The translations under genes and the position numbers were made by a program. The notes beneath the pieces were generated by a model. That model had not been told where the DNA came from, did not search any database, and saw only the letters and a program-made list of their open reading frames with translations. Of a stretch of 64,000 nucleotides of DNA, positions 1 to 7,778 are shown piece after piece (within the stretch, counting starts at the first letter, position 1; the number at the start of each line of letters is the position of its first letter). The stretch is from Tritonibacter multivorans (GTDB lineage Bacteria > Pseudomonadota > Alphaproteobacteria > Rhodobacterales > Rhodobacteraceae), in the NCBI RefSeq assembly GCF_001458415.1, contig NZ_CYSD01000037.1, positions 374,501 through 438,500 of the forward strand. The letters are read 5' to 3'.

Positions 1-1
1 G

Positions 2-1204
2 CAGCCGGAAGACGTCAATTTTGCCTCTGTGGAAACTGAGGGTCAGACCGAAGGCACGACGCCTGTCCCAACTGCACTCGCAGAGAGCGCGCAAACCCCG
101 GTTGATGGTCCCGCTGCGGTCGAACCCCAATTGGGGGCATCAGAAGCCGAACCCGTCGCGCCGACATCAGATGGGGCAGACATCGCTGTTGACGATTTGG
201 CCCAAGACCTTGTCGAAAAGGGTGTTGAGGGCGCTGCAGCAACGGATCCTCTGGTCGGTTTGGCGAACCCACAAACGACCTCTGCGGTACAGGCATCTGC
301 CGCTTCTTTTGCTCAGCCTGCGCAACAGGGCGGGCGGGGGCTCGTGCAGGGCGCTGAACTGGCGCGTACTGCGACCCAGCCCGTGGCTGATGCGGGTGAT
401 GACGTATCGCAGGCGGCTCTTGCGGGGGATCTGAAGCTCAAAGCTGGCGCAAGTGGTCCGATTGTGGAACCCGCGGTGACTGCTGCTGCGTCGCGCACAG
501 CTGGCGCTGTTCCACTTGTTCCGGTTCCGACTTGGGGCGCGCAGCCCGCGGCGCAGCCAACACGACCAGCAGCGCCTTCTGCTTCGGGTTTGATGACGGC
601 GGCAGGGGTTTCTGTGTCTGCGCAAACTCTGGGCGCGTCATTGTTCGCAGCGGGTGCGGATGAGGCCTCGACCGGGCTGGCGGCACCGTTGGCGGGTGTG
701 ACGACCGGGACGGAACGTGGATCTGACATGCTTGCGCTGCCACAAATGCTGACCGAAGCCTCAGTGCGGGCAGGCAGCAGCACCGCCTATCGCGATGGCA
801 CCCCCCGTTTTGTGGCTGTGCAACTGGCCGAAGCGGCGATGCAGGGCAAGCCGAAGGTGGAAGTGGTCCTGAACCCGCAAGAACTGGGCAATGTGACAAT
901 GCGCCTGTCTACCACAGAGACGGGCATTGCCATGGTGATTCAGGCAGAACGCCCTGAAACCGAAGAACTTATGCGGCGCCACATCCATGAGCTTGAGAAA
1001 GAATTCAAGGAAATGGGCTTTGACAATGTTGAATTCAACTTTGCTGGCAGTGGCGCTGAACATTCCGGCAGCAGCGAAGGCAGCTCTGGCGACGCGGGCG
1101 AAGGCCTGCTGGACGGGGACGCCCTGACGGAAACGGAACAAGAGACCGCCCTGATTGGCGGACATCTAAACTTGGCAGCCGAAGTGCTGGATATGAGGGT
1201 CTAA
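2..1204 (+). CDS. fliK: Flagellar hook-length control protein FliK (5' end outside window)
   Basis: FliK measures hook length and switches the flagellar export gate from hook to filament substrates. The reading frame is already open at the first base, so the N-terminus is missing; a GTG at 29 is probably internal. About 250 residues of low-complexity Ala/Pro/Thr-rich linker are followed by a recognisable FliK C-terminal (Flg_hook) domain with VEVVLNPQELGNVTMRL around 836-905 and an alternating hydrophobic and charged segment to about 1040. The acidic Gly/Ser-rich tail is ordinary for the family. flgD begins 2 bases after the stop, which supports a hook-assembly operon. Confidence 0.85.
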   Translation, partial: QPEDVNFASVETEGQTEGTTPVPTALAESAQTPVDGPAAVEPQLGASEAEPVAPTSDGADIAVDDLAQDLVEKGVEGAAATDPLVGLANPQTTSAVQASAASFAQPAQQGGRGLVQGAELARTATQPVADAGDDVSQAALAGDLKLKAGASGPIVEPAVTAAASRTAGAVPLVPVPTWGAQPAAQPTRPAAPSASGLMTAAGVSVSAQTLGASLFAAGADEASTGLAAPLAGVTTGTERGSDMLALPQMLTEASVRAGSSTAYRDGTPRFVAVQLAEAAMQGKPKVEVVLNPQELGNVTMRLSTTETGIAMVIQAERPETEELMRRHIHELEKEFKEMGFDNVEFNFAGSGAEHSGSSEGSSGDAGEGLLDGDALTETEQETALIGGHLNLAAEVLDMRV

Positions 1205-1206
1205 GA

Positions 1207-1902
1207 ATGGAACTGACGAATTTCTCCCAATTTGGGGTTACGCCGCAAACATCAACATCGCAGGCCGCTTCGTCGGCGGCCACTTCGGCACTGACGTCCG
1301 ATTTTGAGACGTTTTTGACTCTGATGACCACCCAGGCGCAGTATCAGGATCCGCTCGACCCGATGGATTCGTCGGACTACACGGCGCAGCTGGCGCAGTT
1401 CTCGTCCGTGGAACAGCAGGTTCAGACCAATGACACGCTGAGCGCGATTATGGGTCAGCTGTCCCTGTCGAATATGACCCAGCTTACAGGGTGGGTTGGC
1501 AAAGAAGTGCGCGCCCCCGCAGCGGCGCAGTTTGATGGCGAAAATTCCGTCACTGTGCATCCCAACCCCGCCGCAGTGTCTGATCGCGTTGATATGGTGG
1601 TCTATGACGAAGACGGCAGCGAGGTTCAGCGCCTGTCTCTGCCGGTGTCTGCGGACCCCTATGAATGGGATGGACGCCGCGATGATGGCACAGTGCTGCC
1701 CGATGGGAACTACACCTTTGTGGTGGAAAGCTTCAGCAATGACGAAAATGTTCTGACAGAGGTGGCAGAGATCTATGCCCAGGTCACCGAGACACAGGCG
1801 CACAATGGCGAAGTGGCCTTGATCCTGGATAGCGGCTCGGCCATTTTGGCGTCGTCGGTGACCGCACTGCGTGAACCAGAGTCTGAGACCGCCGGACTCT
1901 GA
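1207..1902 (+). CDS. flgD: Flagellar hook capping protein FlgD
   Basis: FlgD caps the growing hook and is required for polymerisation of FlgE; it is lost from the finished flagellum. The 231-residue product has the usual N-terminal FlgD signature, DFETFLTLMTTQAQYQDPLDP at residues ~34-53, followed by the S(S)VEQQVQTND segment. The C-terminal half holds the FLG-D Ig-like and Tudor-like domain with a YEWDGRRDDGTVLPDGNY core. Length is normal for the family. It starts 2 bases after the fliK stop, so the two are probably translated from one message. Confidence 0.93.
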   Translation: MELTNFSQFGVTPQTSTSQAASSAATSALTSDFETFLTLMTTQAQYQDPLDPMDSSDYTAQLAQFSSVEQQVQTNDTLSAIMGQLSLSNMTQLTGWVGKEVRAPAAAQFDGENSVTVHPNPAAVSDRVDMVVYDEDGSEVQRLSLPVSADPYEWDGRRDDGTVLPDGNYTFVVESFSNDENVLTEVAEIYAQVTETQAHNGEVALILDSGSAILASSVTALREPESETAGL

Positions 1903-2039
1903 TTTCATCAGGCCAGTGGCTTCATCGGCCTCGCCGCTGCCGGAGCACAGGCAGCGCAACCGCGGAGCCGATCCTGAACCAGCTGTCTTCAGAATTTGAA
2001 CAAACCCTGTTCCGCCACGTCGCGGGGCAGGGTTTTGTA

Positions 2040-2807
2040 TTGGAAACACCCCTCCGGCTCAGCGGCGGACGTTCGAACCATGTGTGGCGTGCGGGGCGAT
2101 TTATTCTGAAACTTTTTGCCAGTTCGGCCAGGAACCCGTTGTTTGCCAACTCTGCCGCCAGCGAACAAAGCGTGCTGGAGACTTTGTCAGGGACAGGTCT
2201 GGTGCCTGACCTTTGCGCCGCAGGGCAGTTCGAGGGGCAGAACTGGCTGCTGTATCGCCATATCGAAGGCACACCGTGGCGCGAAAATACCGCACAGGTC
2301 GCGGCGCTTTTGGGAAAATTGCACCAACTGAACCCGCCGTCTGGGTTGCCTTTGGGGGCCAATGGCTCGGCTGACTTGGCGGCGCAAACTTTGGACATTC
2401 TGCGCGCCTGTGATCCTGTGGAGGACACTCTACTGCACGCGCCCGAGGGGGTTGTGACGCCCACCGACCATATGTGCCTGATTCATGGCGACCCCGTGCC
2501 CGGCAATATCGTCGTCCGGCAGGGTGGATTGGTGTTGATCGACTGGCAGTGCCCGAAGGTGGGGGATCCGGCCGAGGATCTGGCGCTGTTTTTGTCGCCG
2601 GCCATGCAGACCATCTATGGTCGTGACCCGCTGAGTGACAATGAGGTTCAAACTTTCCTGACCGCCTATCCCGATCCCGAGGTTGTCGCACGCTTGATGG
2701 ATTTGCGGCCGTGGTTTCACTGGCGCATGGCCAGCTACTGCCTGTGGCGCGGGGATCGGGCAGCGGCGAATCTAGAGCTCGCGGCGCTGGGCCTGTGTCG
2801 ATCCTGA
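2040..2807 (+). CDS. APH-family phosphotransferase (choline/aminoglycoside kinase fold)
   Basis: Small-molecule kinase of the APH/ChoK fold. Visible motifs are an N-terminal nucleotide-binding segment (LSGGRSNHVWRAG then ILKLF), the catalytic Brenner-like loop LIHGDPVPGNIVV and the metal-binding LIDWQCPKVGDPAEDLALF. The substrate cannot be read from sequence; residence in a bacterial genome does not imply drug resistance. The start is uncertain: the frame given here begins at a TTG, but it stays open upstream with sensible residues (LSSEFEQTLFRHVAGQGF), so the true start may be a non-ATG codon around 1971-1976. It may belong downstream of flgD only by position. Confidence 0.75.
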   Translation: METPLRLSGGRSNHVWRAGRFILKLFASSARNPLFANSAASEQSVLETLSGTGLVPDLCAAGQFEGQNWLLYRHIEGTPWRENTAQVAALLGKLHQLNPPSGLPLGANGSADLAAQTLDILRACDPVEDTLLHAPEGVVTPTDHMCLIHGDPVPGNIVVRQGGLVLIDWQCPKVGDPAEDLALFLSPAMQTIYGRDPLSDNEVQTFLTAYPDPEVVARLMDLRPWFHWRMASYCLWRGDRAAANLELAALGLCRS

Positions 2808-2822
2808 AACGGTTCCACATTG

Positions 2823-2833
2823 AATTTGATCAT
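2823..2833. promoter_or_regulatory. Operator-like site AATTTGATCAT upstream of gntR
   Basis: AATTTGATCAT, centred on the palindrome TGATCA, lies 28 bases before the ATG of the GntR gene. The identical 11-mer recurs at 3610-3620 before the aminotransferase gene. Shared sequence at both ends of a regulator gene is typical of autoregulation plus control of the next unit. Assignment to this GntR protein is an inference. Confidence 0.5.
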
Positions 2834-2860
2834 TTTTTGCGATCTGATCCGCATTCGTTT

Positions 2861-3601
2861 ATGCTCGCCTCTGACGACCGGTTTTCGACCTCAGCCACGA
2901 AGGAAGCTCTGCCTTTGGCCCCATCTGCGCAATCTGTTTCAGTGCCTGCCAGCAAGCAGCCAGCCCATGAGGCGGTGTATCAGCAGTTGCGGGCGCAGAT
3001 CCTGTTTGGGGAACTGGCGCCGGGGCAGGCGGTTACCATTCAGGGGCTGGTTGAACATTCAGGCGCTGGCATGACACCCGTGCGCGAAGCAATTCGGCGG
3101 CTTATTTCGGATGGCGCTTTGGTGTTTCAGGGCAACCGTCGGGTGTCCGTTCCGCTGCTGTCTGAGGCTGATATAGATGAGCTTTTGTTCGCACGGGTTT
3201 CTTTGGAATGCGAACTGGCCCGGCGCGCTGCACGCCATATCACCGATGATGCAATCGAGGCCCTCGCGCAAATTGACGAGACCCTTGATCAGGCCATCGC
3301 CCAAGGAGACATCCGTCGTTACTTGGAACTGAACTACACCTTCCACAAGCAACTGGATAGACATGCGGATGCGCCCATTTTGCGGGATCTGGCGGATCGG
3401 CTGTGGTTGCGATTTGGTCCGTCATTGCGGATTATTTGTGGTCGTGTCGGCACACAGAACGTGCAGGATCATCACAAGGATATCCTGAGCGGCCTGCGTC
3501 AGCGCAACGCGGATCTGGTGGCATTGGCGATGGAACGGGATGTTGTGCAGGGCATGGAACAGATGCGGCAGGGGCTTGCCCAAGGTTTGTCTGCGGATTG
3601 A
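2861..3601 (+). CDS. GntR-family (FadR/FCD type) transcriptional regulator
   Basis: Winged-helix repressor of about 246 residues. The N-terminal GntR domain shows AVYQQLRAQILFGELAPGQAV and GMTPVREAIRRL (recognition helix); the C-terminal FCD ligand domain has the Arg/Asp/His set (ECELARRAA, ELNYTFHKQLDRHAD, HKDIL) that commonly binds a metal and a carboxylate effector. The ATG at 2861 is preferred over upstream alternatives that would overlap the kinase gene. It sits directly before the aminotransferase and ABC transport genes, and the same 11-base sequence AATTTGATCAT occurs upstream of this gene and upstream of the aminotransferase, which suggests that it controls both itself and them. Confidence 0.88.
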   Translation: MLASDDRFSTSATKEALPLAPSAQSVSVPASKQPAHEAVYQQLRAQILFGELAPGQAVTIQGLVEHSGAGMTPVREAIRRLISDGALVFQGNRRVSVPLLSEADIDELLFARVSLECELARRAARHITDDAIEALAQIDETLDQAIAQGDIRRYLELNYTFHKQLDRHADAPILRDLADRLWLRFGPSLRIICGRVGTQNVQDHHKDILSGLRQRNADLVALAMERDVVQGMEQMRQGLAQGLSAD

Positions 3602-3609
3602 CAGCGCAT

Positions 3610-3620
3610 AATTTGATCAT
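3610..3620. promoter_or_regulatory. Operator-like site AATTTGATCAT upstream of the aminotransferase
   Basis: Second exact copy of AATTTGATCAT, 74 bases before the chosen aminotransferase start and 9 bases after the gntR stop. Flanks differ between the copies (tg...tttt versus at...attc), so the identity is confined to the site itself, as expected for a binding sequence. Confidence 0.5.
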
Positions 3621-3693
3621 ATTCTGAAATAGCCCCGAGAGGTGCTATTTGGCCCTTAGTTTTTGGACTTGGGGCGGTTTCAGGAGTCTGCCC

Positions 3694-5079
3694 ATGTCGT
3701 CGATCACCAACCACCTCCCCACGGCCGAACTGCAGGCGCTGGATGCGGCGCATCATATGCACCCGTTTACGGCCAATGGGGGTCTTGCACAGAAAGGTGC
3801 GCGGGTCATCACCTCGGGTAACGGGGTGATGCTGACCGACAGCGAAGGCGCACAGATCCTTGATGCAATGGCGGGGCTGTGGTGTGTTAATATCGGCTAT
3901 GGCCGAGAGGAGCTGGCAGATGTTGCCGCCCGACAAATGCGGGAACTGCCGTTTTACAATACGTTTTTCCAGACCACCCACACGCCAGTCATCGCGCTTG
4001 CCGCGAAACTGGCAGAACTTGCGCCGGGGGATCTGAACAATGTGTTTTTTGCAGGCTCCGGCTCCGAGGCCAATGACACAAATATCCGCATGGTTCGGCA
4101 TTACTGGGCGATGCAGGGCAAGCCGCAAAAATCGGTGATCATTAGCCGTAAGAATGCCTATCATGGCTCTACCGTTGGGTCGGGGTCACTGGGGGGGATG
4201 TCAGGGATGCACGCGCAGGGAGGTCTGCCGATCCCGGACATTCATCATATCAACCAGCCCAACTGGTGGTCCGAAGGCGGCGAGATGAGCCCCGAGGATT
4301 TTGGCCGCGCGCGGGCGCAGGAGTTGGAACAGGCGATTCTGGATCTTGGAGAAGATCGAGTCGCGGCTTTCATTGCGGAACCAGTCCAAGGAGCGGGGGG
4401 CGTGATTGTGGCCCCGGATAGTTACTGGCCAGAAATTCAGCGGATTTGCGACAAATACGAGATCCTTTTGATTGCCGATGAGGTCATTTGCGGCTTTGGT
4501 CGCACCGGTGAATGGTTTGGCAGTCAGACCCTGAACATTCGCCCCGACGTTATGACTATCGCCAAGGGGTTGTCGTCCGGCTATGCGCCGATTGGGGGAT
4601 CCATTGTTTCGGACGAGATTGCTTCGGTCATTGCGCAGGACGAGTTTAACCACGGCTATACCTATTCGGGCCACCCGGTGGCGTCTGCGGTGGCGCTCGA
4701 AAATCTGCGCATTCTGGAGGAAGAGGATATTGTCGGTCATGTGCGCAATATTGCCGCCCCCTATCTGCAGGAGAAATGGCAAGCTCTGACCGAACACCCG
4801 TTGGTGGGCGAGGCAAAAATGGTGGGCCTTATGGGGTCGATTGCGCTAACGCCGGACAAATCCGCCCGCGTCCCGTTCAAGGCAGAGGCCGGAACCGTGG
4901 GGTACATTTGCCGCGAACGGTGCTTTGCCAACAATCTGATTATGCGCCATGTAGGGGACCGTATGATCGTATCCCCGCCTTTGGTGATCCAGCCCGATGA
5001 GATTGATCTGCTGATCGAACGGGCGTGGAAATCCCTGGACGAATGCCACAGTGAACTGCGCAAAGAGGGTCTTGTTTGA
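3694..5079 (+). CDS. Class III aminotransferase, SpuC-like (putrescine/omega-amine:pyruvate type)
   Basis: PLP-dependent enzyme of 461 residues that most resembles putrescine-pyruvate aminotransferases (SpuC): it transfers the amino group of an omega-amine to pyruvate. Seen in the sequence: cofactor phosphate loop FAGSGSEANDT, the family-typical AYHGSTVGSGSLGGM and HINQPNWWSEGGEMSPEDF blocks, EPVQGAGGVI, the ADEVICGFGRTG Asp motif and the Schiff-base lysine K291 in TIAKGLSSGY. The ATG at 3694 has a CAGGAG ribosome site 8 bases upstream. The following polyamine-type ABC genes support an amine substrate; taurine or beta-alanine remain possible because class III specificity is hard to read. Confidence 0.88.
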   Translation: MSSITNHLPTAELQALDAAHHMHPFTANGGLAQKGARVITSGNGVMLTDSEGAQILDAMAGLWCVNIGYGREELADVAARQMRELPFYNTFFQTTHTPVIALAAKLAELAPGDLNNVFFAGSGSEANDTNIRMVRHYWAMQGKPQKSVIISRKNAYHGSTVGSGSLGGMSGMHAQGGLPIPDIHHINQPNWWSEGGEMSPEDFGRARAQELEQAILDLGEDRVAAFIAEPVQGAGGVIVAPDSYWPEIQRICDKYEILLIADEVICGFGRTGEWFGSQTLNIRPDVMTIAKGLSSGYAPIGGSIVSDEIASVIAQDEFNHGYTYSGHPVASAVALENLRILEEEDIVGHVRNIAAPYLQEKWQALTEHPLVGEAKMVGLMGSIALTPDKSARVPFKAEAGTVGYICRERCFANNLIMRHVGDRMIVSPPLVIQPDEIDLLIERAWKSLDECHSELRKEGLV

Positions 5080-5401
5080 GGTTCAGGCGATGGGGCGTGA
5101 AGGGGACGATTCGACCCTTTGTCCCGAATTGGATCCGATCCAGTTGACGTATGTGCCTGTTTTTTAGACCGTCAAGCAGCGGTAAGTTGTGGGGGTTTCT
5201 TCGGTTTTGCTGGAGTATTTTCGAAGAAAATGCCGAAATTGTGGGTGAATCGGGTAAAATCTCCCGTTTGTGCGCGGCATGTTCAGAAAGGGATTTTTGC
5301 AATCTGGCTTTGCCCTGTTGCCATGCGCAAGGGGGCTATGCTTACCTTGAACCATCAAGAGCAGGAAAAACTGCCACGATAAACTAAACGGGGAAGAAGA
5401 T
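5080..5401. other. Non-coding gap between aminotransferase and ABC genes
   Basis: About 320 bases without a credible gene. It is AT-richer than its surroundings. Small inverted repeats are present, for example TGGAT-CCG-ATCCA near 5130-5142 and GGGAC/GTCCC around 5103-5125 followed by a short T-run at 5160-5165 that could end the aminotransferase message. The rest probably carries the promoter of the ABC operon. Short open frames here lack ribosome sites and family features. Confidence 0.5.
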
Positions 5402-6502
5402 TTGGCCGATGCGTCGAGATCGGATGCGTTCGTAGAATTCGAACGTGTTCAAAAGAGCTATGATGGCGAAACCTTGGTGGTCAAAGACCTGAATTTGACC
5501 CTGCCAAAGGGCGAATTTCTGACAATGCTTGGACCCTCTGGGTCGGGCAAAACCACCTGCCTGATGATGCTTGCAGGATTTGAGACAGCCACCCACGGGG
5601 ATATCCGGCTTGGCGGCGTGTCCATCAACAATATTCCACCTCACAAACGCGGCATTGGCATGGTGTTCCAGAACTATGCCTTGTTTCCGCATATGACGAT
5701 TGCCGAAAATCTGTCGTTCCCGCTTGAGGTGCGCAATATCGGCAAATCCGAACGCGAGGCCAAAGTGCGCCGTGCGCTTGAGATGGTCGAGATGGGTGGA
5801 TTTGAAGGCCGCCGTCCAGCGCAGCTTTCCGGTGGTCAGCAACAGCGTGTCGCGCTGGCGCGTGCGCTGGTGTTTGAACCGGAACTGGTGCTGATGGACG
5901 AACCGCTCGGCGCGCTGGACAAGCAGCTGCGCGAAAAGATGCAGTTCGAAATCACGCGTCTGGCGCACGACCTTGGGATCACCACTGTTTACGTCACCCA
6001 TGACCAGACCGAAGCGCTGACCATGTCGGACCGGGTTGCCGTATTCAACGATGGCCGCATTCAGCAACTTGCACCGCCGGATGAGCTTTACGAGGAACCG
6101 CAGAACAATTTCGTGGCGCAGTTCATTGGCGAAAACAACACGCTGGCGGGCACGGTGACCGAAATCACCGGCGATCGTGCGCTGGTGCAGCTTGATAGTG
6201 GCGAAGTGATCGACGCCAAGCCAGTTAACGTCAGCCAAGCGGGGGAACGCACGCGCGTGTCAATCCGTCCCGAACGGGTCGAGTTCAAGCCGGAGCGCCT
6301 GCCCGCTGGTGCCCATATGCTGACTGCGGAAGTGCAAGAGTTCATCTACATGGGTGACACCTTCCGCACTCGCCTGTCCGTTGCCGGCAATGACGACTTC
6401 ATTATGAAATGCCGCAATGCGCCGGGTCAGCAGCGGTTGGTGCCGGGCAGCACGGTGCAGATCGGCTGGATGCCGGACGACTGCCGCGCATTGGATGCAT
6501 GA
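5402..6502 (+). CDS. ABC transporter ATP-binding protein, PotA-like (spermidine/putrescine type)
   Basis: Cytoplasmic ATPase of a binding-protein-dependent importer. The N-terminal ABC domain has Walker A GPSGSGKTT, Q-loop VFQNYALFPHMT, signature LSGGQQQRVALARAL, Walker B LVLMDEPLGALD and H-loop VYVTHDQTEAL. A C-terminal TOBE-type domain follows (residues ~285-360). The length of 366 residues is usual for PotA/UgpC-type subunits. The start is a TTG preceded by GGGGAAGAAGA. A strong hairpin-terminator lies between this gene and the binding-protein gene, so the ATPase message may be partly separated from the rest. Confidence 0.93.
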   Translation: MADASRSDAFVEFERVQKSYDGETLVVKDLNLTLPKGEFLTMLGPSGSGKTTCLMMLAGFETATHGDIRLGGVSINNIPPHKRGIGMVFQNYALFPHMTIAENLSFPLEVRNIGKSEREAKVRRALEMVEMGGFEGRRPAQLSGGQQQRVALARALVFEPELVLMDEPLGALDKQLREKMQFEITRLAHDLGITTVYVTHDQTEALTMSDRVAVFNDGRIQQLAPPDELYEEPQNNFVAQFIGENNTLAGTVTEITGDRALVQLDSGEVIDAKPVNVSQAGERTRVSIRPERVEFKPERLPAGAHMLTAEVQEFIYMGDTFRTRLSVAGNDDFIMKCRNAPGQQRLVPGSTVQIGWMPDDCRALDA

Positions 6503-6511
6503 CATTGAAAC

Positions 6512-6547
6512 CGGGGTCGGAAGCCACAGCTTCCGGCCCCGTTTTTG
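6512..6547 (+). terminator. Intrinsic terminator or attenuator between ATPase and binding-protein genes
   Basis: A 13-base-pair stem (CGGGGTCGGAAGC with GCTTCCGGCCCCG, one T-G pair) with a CACA loop is followed by TTTTTG. It lies within an otherwise co-directional ABC operon. Partial termination here would adjust ATPase relative to binding protein, or a promoter may lie between 6548 and 6634. Confidence 0.8.
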
Positions 6548-6634
6548 TTCAAGAGGTTTCGATTAGAAGCAGCGGCTGAAATGCCCAGGCTGCCGCTTCA
6601 CCAGACAAATGGGCATGATACGGGAGAAAGACTT

Positions 6635-7708
6635 ATGAAGATCAAGACAGCCCTGCTGGCCTCCGCGCTGACATCGGTGGGTTTTGCCGCACAGGCGGCG
6701 GAAGTGACCGTGATGTCGTGGGGCGGTGCCTACACCAAGAGCCAGGTTGAAGCCTATCACAAGCCCTTCACCGCCGAGACCGGTATCAAGATCAACTCTG
6801 TTGATGCCGACAACCCGGCAACCCCGATCAAAGCGCAGGTGGAAGCCGGCAATGTGAGCATCGACGTTGCAGACGTTGAATTCTCGGATGCGGTGCGTCT
6901 GTGTGACGAAGGCCTGCTGGAAGAGATTGACAGCTCCATCCTGCCGGCTGCACCCGATGGCACCCCGGCGGCAGATGACTTTATCGAAGGTGCGCTGCAG
7001 GATTGCGCGGTTGCGAATATCGTCTGGTCCACCGTGATGGCCTACAACACCGAAAACAACGCCACCGCGCCAGATTCGATCGACGACTTCTTCAACATCG
7101 CTGACTATCCGGGCAAGCGCGGTCTGCGCAAATCTGCCAAAGCGACCCTTGAAATGGCGCTGATGGCGGATGGTGTGCCCGCAGGCGACGTTTACGATGT
7201 GCTGGACACGGACGAAGGTGTGGATCGCGCATTTGCGAAACTCGACAGCATCAAATCCGATATTGTTTGGTGGGAAGCTGGCGCGCAGCCGCCGCAGCTG
7301 CTGGCTGATGGCGAGGTTGTAATGTCCACCGCCTACAATGGCCGTATCTTCAACGCCGCTGTGGGTGAAGGTCAGCCGTTGGAAATCGTCTGGGATGGTC
7401 AGATCCTCGATTTTGACCTCTTTGTTGTGCCCAAAGGAGCGCCGAACAAGGACGCAGCGCTGCAGTTTATCTCATTCTCCACGGATACCCAGCGCCTGGC
7501 GGATCAGGCCTCCTGGATCTCTTATGGTCCGGCGCGGAAATCCTCCGGTGCGCTGGTCGGCACATACTCGGACGGCAAAACTGAAATGGCCCCGCATATG
7601 CCGACGGCCGAAGCCAACCTTGGCAATGCGCTCGTCAACAACTTTGAGTTCTGGGTTGATAAAGACGCCGAGCTGAACGAGCGTTTCAACGCTTGGCTCG
7701 CCAACTGA
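6635..7708 (+). CDS. Periplasmic polyamine-type substrate-binding protein (PotD/PotF family)
   Basis: Extracellular solute-binding protein of 357 residues that delivers substrate to the two permeases downstream. The N-terminus is a clear Sec signal peptide (MKIKTALLASALTSVGFAAQA, cleavage after AQA) and the mature protein begins EVTVMSWGGAYTKSQ, characteristic of the PotD/PotF/IdtA-like SBP_bac_8 group. The ATG at 6635 has GGGAGAAAG in front; the longer frame upstream is spurious. A stem-loop follows the gene, a common device that stabilises the binding-protein end of the message. The exact ligand is not evident; the neighbouring SpuC-like transaminase favours putrescine or another diamine. 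Confidence 0.92.
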   Translation: MKIKTALLASALTSVGFAAQAAEVTVMSWGGAYTKSQVEAYHKPFTAETGIKINSVDADNPATPIKAQVEAGNVSIDVADVEFSDAVRLCDEGLLEEIDSSILPAAPDGTPAADDFIEGALQDCAVANIVWSTVMAYNTENNATAPDSIDDFFNIADYPGKRGLRKSAKATLEMALMADGVPAGDVYDVLDTDEGVDRAFAKLDSIKSDIVWWEAGAQPPQLLADGEVVMSTAYNGRIFNAAVGEGQPLEIVWDGQILDFDLFVVPKGAPNKDAALQFISFSTDTQRLADQASWISYGPARKSSGALVGTYSDGKTEMAPHMPTAEANLGNALVNNFEFWVDKDAELNERFNAWLAN

Positions 7709-7732
7709 TCTTGATCTGAAAATCAACGGAGC

Positions 7733-7748
7733 GGGCCGGCATCGGCCC
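7733..7748 (+). promoter_or_regulatory. Intercistronic stem-loop after the binding-protein gene
   Basis: GGGCCG-GCAT-CGGCCC forms a 6-base-pair GC stem with a tetraloop and has no T-run. It sits 24 bases after the binding-protein stop and 30 bases before the permease start. Such loops commonly protect the upstream message from 3' decay so that binding protein exceeds permease; that role is inferred here. Confidence 0.55.
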
Positions 7749-7778
7749 CTCCTCTTCTGACACATTCAGAAAGACCTC

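Noticed and set aside
2040-2807. Aminoglycoside-resistance gene
   Set aside because: The APH fold is shared by many metabolic kinases and nothing in the sequence or context points to a drug substrate.
5119-5387. Two overlapping short frames before the ABC ATPase gene
   Set aside because: Both lack ribosome sites and family features and lie in AT-richer leader DNA.
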